From NCBI GenBank assembly GCA_023258355.1, contig JALQZL010000011.1:1-24149 (forward strand): a stretch of 24,149 nucleotides of DNA, read 5' to 3'. Positions within the stretch are counted from its first letter, which is position 1. Each line of letters starts with the position of its first letter. The stretch is from Wenzhouxiangellaceae bacterium. Lineage in GTDB: Bacteria; Pseudomonadota; Gammaproteobacteria; Xanthomonadales; Wenzhouxiangellaceae. Below the pieces are notes generated by a model. It worked only from the letters and a program-made list of their open reading frames with translations, had not been told where the DNA came from and did no database searches. Shown here piece by piece: positions 22,223 through 24,149 of the stretch. Position numbers and translations under genes: made by a program.

Positions 22223-22710
22223 TGTCTAGAGCTCACCTTGGATTGATGCTTGTCAGCCTCTGGCTGGCTTGCTCATCAATCGCTCAAACCCCGCTTGAAT
22301 TTGAGCTACCTGCCCTTGATGGCCAGTCCCACAAGCTGTCTGACTACCGAGGAGATCAGTGGGTGGTTGTGAATTATTGGGCAACTTGGTGTGCGCCTTG
22401 TCGAAAAGAGATTCCCGACTTATCCAGACTTCACGATGAGCGTGAGGATGTCACTGTTCTTGGTTTGGCATTTGAAGATTTGTCAGTGTCTGATTTTGAG
22501 GCGTTCTTGGAAGACTATCCTGCCAGCTACCCCATTTTAATGGTCGATACCTTTAACCCACCAGAGGCTTTTGGGGCGCCATTGGCTTTACCCACAACCC
22601 ACCTTGTTAACCCTGAGGGCTTGCTAGTCGAGACATGGTTAGGACCAGTGACCAGTGAGATGATTGTTGCTGAGATCTCAGACAGTTTGCGCGCTAAACA
22701 AGCGCCCTAA
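22222..22710 (+). CDS. TlpA/ResA-like periplasmic thioredoxin
   Basis: A 162-residue exported thioredoxin-fold protein. A signal peptide runs to about residue 21 (LGLMLVSLWLACSSIAQT); the Cys in WLACS makes a poor lipobox, so signal peptidase I cleavage after SIA is more likely. The redox motif is WATWCAPC (Cys57, Cys60), followed by RKEIPDLSRLH, as in TlpA/ResA. The cis-Pro is in LALPTTHLVNPEG. Such proteins reduce or isomerise disulfides in the periplasm, often for cytochrome c or cuproprotein maturation, but the target here is unknown. The ATG shares one base with the yihY stop. The 3' end overlaps the convergent rnhB by 17 bases. Confidence 0.92.
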   Translation: MSRAHLGLMLVSLWLACSSIAQTPLEFELPALDGQSHKLSDYRGDQWVVVNYWATWCAPCRKEIPDLSRLHDEREDVTVLGLAFEDLSVSDFEAFLEDYPASYPILMVDTFNPPEAFGAPLALPTTHLVNPEGLLVETWLGPVTSEMIVAEISDSLRAKQAP

Positions 22711-23257
22711 CCGGCTTAAAGCTTAGCCGGTGCTCTGGGCACGGTCCATAGAGACGGAGTGCCTCGAGATGCGCTTTGGTGGGATAGCCCTTGTGTTTGT
22801 CAAAGCCATAGACGGGAAACTGGTCATGTAGCGTGTGCATGATGCGGTCCCGATGAACTTTTGCAAGGATACTGGCCGCACTGATGGCTGGCTCTGTGGC
22901 ATCACCCCCAACCAATGTCTCCACCAACAGATCAATGGGAGGTGCTTGGTTACCGTCAACACGGACGAGTGAGGGTTGTACAGTGAGCGCATAGACAGCT
23001 TTGGCCATGCCACGTAGTGTGGCTTGAAGAATATTGTGCTCATCAATTTCCTTGGCGCTGACTTCAATGATCGCTGTGGCCATGGCTTTGCTCTGAATTT
23101 CATCAAACAACTGATCTCTTTTCTTTGCCGACAACTTTTTTGAGTCAGCAAGGCCTTGGATTGGTTTATGGGGATCTAAGATCACCGCCGCGGTCACCAC
23201 AGGGCCTGCCAATGGCCCACGACCCGCCTCATCCACACCAGCAATGGGCTGCATCAT
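22694..23257 (-). CDS. rnhB: Ribonuclease HII
   Basis: A 187-residue ribonuclease HII, which nicks RNA-DNA hybrids and removes single ribonucleotides from DNA. The acidic site is complete: GVDEAGRGPLAG (Asp9, Glu10), VRVDGN (Asp101) and GGDATEPAISAASILAKVHRD (Asp119). Other family text is LADSKKLSAKKRDQLFDEI and YGFDKHKGYPTKAHLEAL. Length is normal. It starts at ATG 23257, or at the next ATG 23254, overlapping the lpxB stop as ATGA, the same lpxB-rnhB order as in E. coli. Its end overlaps the convergent thioredoxin-like gene by 17 bases. Confidence 0.97.
   Translation of the reverse strand: MMQPIAGVDEAGRGPLAGPVVTAAVILDPHKPIQGLADSKKLSAKKRDQLFDEIQSKAMATAIIEVSAKEIDEHNILQATLRGMAKAVYALTVQPSLVRVDGNQAPPIDLLVETLVGGDATEPAISAASILAKVHRDRIMHTLHDQFPVYGFDKHKGYPTKAHLEALRLYGPCPEHRLSFKPVRALV
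22710..22731. other. Hairpin at the convergent tlpA-like/rnhB junction
   Basis: ACCGGCT (22710-22716) pairs perfectly with AGCCGGT (22725-22731) around an 8-base loop. It begins at the last base of the thioredoxin-like stop codon and lies inside the 3' coding end of rnhB. No T-run follows on the plus strand, so it is at most a weak terminator or a 3'-end stabilising structure. Confidence 0.35.
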
Positions 23258-24147
23258 GATGGCGAGAGTTCATTGATGATGGCATGTGCGACCCGGTCAC
23301 CGGCCAAAAGCTCTTGCCTTAGTTGATCGGCGAGACGTCGATAGTCAGCTACCTTTTGCGGCTGGTTTAGCCAAGTCATCGTGGCCTGACACAGCGCCTC
23401 TGGCGTTGCTTGGTTCTGGATTAATTCAGGTACCCATTCAGTTTGCGTCAAGATGTTAGGCAGTGAGATCCACTGGCTTTTGACCAAATGAAGAGATTTC
23501 GCCAGCCAATAGGTCGTGGGTGCCAATCGATAAAACACCACTTGCGGGCATCCCATTAAAAAGGTCTCAAGTGTCACCGTGCCAGAAGCTGCCAAAGTGA
23601 CATCAGCCCCTAAGATAGCCTCTCGGACATCACCCACACTGACCGTGATGCCGAGCTCGCCAAGTTTTGTTTGGTGGGCATCCATCACCTGTTTTTTCTG
23701 AGAGTCAGCTGCCAATGTCATGTGCAGATTGATCTCAGCGTGTGCTTGACGAAGCCGTGATGCCGTCTCTAGGACCAGCGGTAGATGACGACGGAGCTCG
23801 CCTGAGCGGCTTCCTGGAAGAAGCAGAATTTGCTTGTTGGATGACGGGCTGGGTGATTGTTTTCGGTTCAGAAAATGATCAATGTCGTCTGCCAGAGGGT
23901 GCCCAACAAAAGTCGCCTCTAAGCCATAGGGCTGATAGAGTTCAGGTTCAAAGGGAAAGAGGGTAAAGAGGTGATCAATGGCACGAGAAATACGCTTCGC
24001 ACGGCCCCTGCGCCATGCCCAAATGGAGGGCGAGACGTAGTGCAAGGTGCGAAGACCCCTCTTTTTGAGCGACTTGGCCAGCCCAAAATTAAAGTCAGGT
24101 GCATCGACACCGAGAAAGGCGTTCGGTGACCAATCAAGGATTCGGCG
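23254..24147 (-). CDS. lpxB: Lipid-A-disaccharide synthase, C-terminal part (cut by window end)
   Basis: The last 297 or so residues of LpxB, the glycosyltransferase (family GT19) that joins UDP-diacylglucosamine and lipid X into the lipid A disaccharide at the inner membrane. The readable protein begins RRILDWSPNAFLGVDAPDFNFGLAKSLKKRG and continues into HYVSPSIWAWRRGRAKRI, both hallmark LpxB segments. LPGSRSGELRRHLP is the conserved nucleotide-sugar motif. LAASGTVTLETFLMGCPQVVFYR also fits. The frame stays open to the window edge, so an internal TTG at 24045 is not the start. About 80-85 N-terminal residues are outside the window. It overlaps rnhB by four bases. Confidence 0.96.
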   Translation of the reverse strand, partial: RRILDWSPNAFLGVDAPDFNFGLAKSLKKRGLRTLHYVSPSIWAWRRGRAKRISRAIDHLFTLFPFEPELYQPYGLEATFVGHPLADDIDHFLNRKQSPSPSSNKQILLLPGSRSGELRRHLPLVLETASRLRQAHAEINLHMTLAADSQKKQVMDAHQTKLGELGITVSVGDVREAILGADVTLAASGTVTLETFLMGCPQVVFYRLAPTTYWLAKSLHLVKSQWISLPNILTQTEWVPELIQNQATPEALCQATMTWLNQPQKVADYRRLADQLRQELLAGDRVAHAIINELSPS

Positions 24148-24149
24148 CC

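Noticed and set aside
23254..24045. lpxB starting at the TTG at 24045
   Set aside because: The frame continues upstream with conserved LpxB sequence (GVDAPDFNFGL) to the window edge, so the gene is cut by the edge, not started there.

Overview
The window reads as a compact gammaproteobacterial chromosome segment. The evidence is the gene content and order: divergent bamD and rluD-pgeF, pyrG-kdsA-eno, lpxB-rnhB, a close YfcG homologue, and Pseudomonas-like QueC and WrbA/YihY. I cannot name a genus. Coding density is very high: genes on one strand often overlap by 1-4 bases, and three of the four convergent junctions overlap inside coding sequence.

Layout. (1) 1-833 has no supportable gene. 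It holds a cluster of short direct repeats (about 321-475) and, at 658-707, the 3' part of a tRNA-Arg(CCG) gene without its 5' half. That fragment could be a genomic-island attachment scar. A terminator-like hairpin sits at 804-825. (2) 834-5199 is a minus-strand run read from high to low coordinates: hslR, an SRAP/YedK-type abasic-site protein, an exported metallophosphatase of the purple acid phosphatase type, a YfcG-type glutathione transferase, a DUF2306-like membrane protein and a small unknown protein. (3) 5255-5916 is queC. It has lost about 13 bases, which removes one zinc-site cysteine codon and shifts the frame, so it looks like a recent pseudogene. (4) 5919-7657 carries ispA and bamD on the minus strand. 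(5) 7732-16897 is a long plus-strand series: rluD, pgeF, pyrG, kdsA, eno, fbpA-like, fbpB-like, gcvT. It joins ribosome maturation, cell-wall editing, CTP and KDO synthesis, glycolysis, iron uptake and one-carbon metabolism with almost no spacers. The iron transporter has no ATPase gene here. (6) 16890-20334 holds a single-domain asparaginase-like gene (minus), a large exported protein of unknown function (847 residues, plus) and a DUF2069 membrane protein (minus) coupled to wrbA. (7) 20331-24149 holds wrbA (minus), yihY and a TlpA-like thioredoxin (plus), then rnhB and lpxB (minus), with lpxB cut by the window end.

Most genes are ordinary housekeeping genes. The points most worth a second look are the queC lesion, the tRNA fragment with its repeat cluster, the unknown 847-residue exported protein, the pgeF that lacks a normally conserved N-terminal loop, and the ATPase-less iron transporter whose binding protein has a lipobox. 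I did not find a convincing new defence or mobile system.
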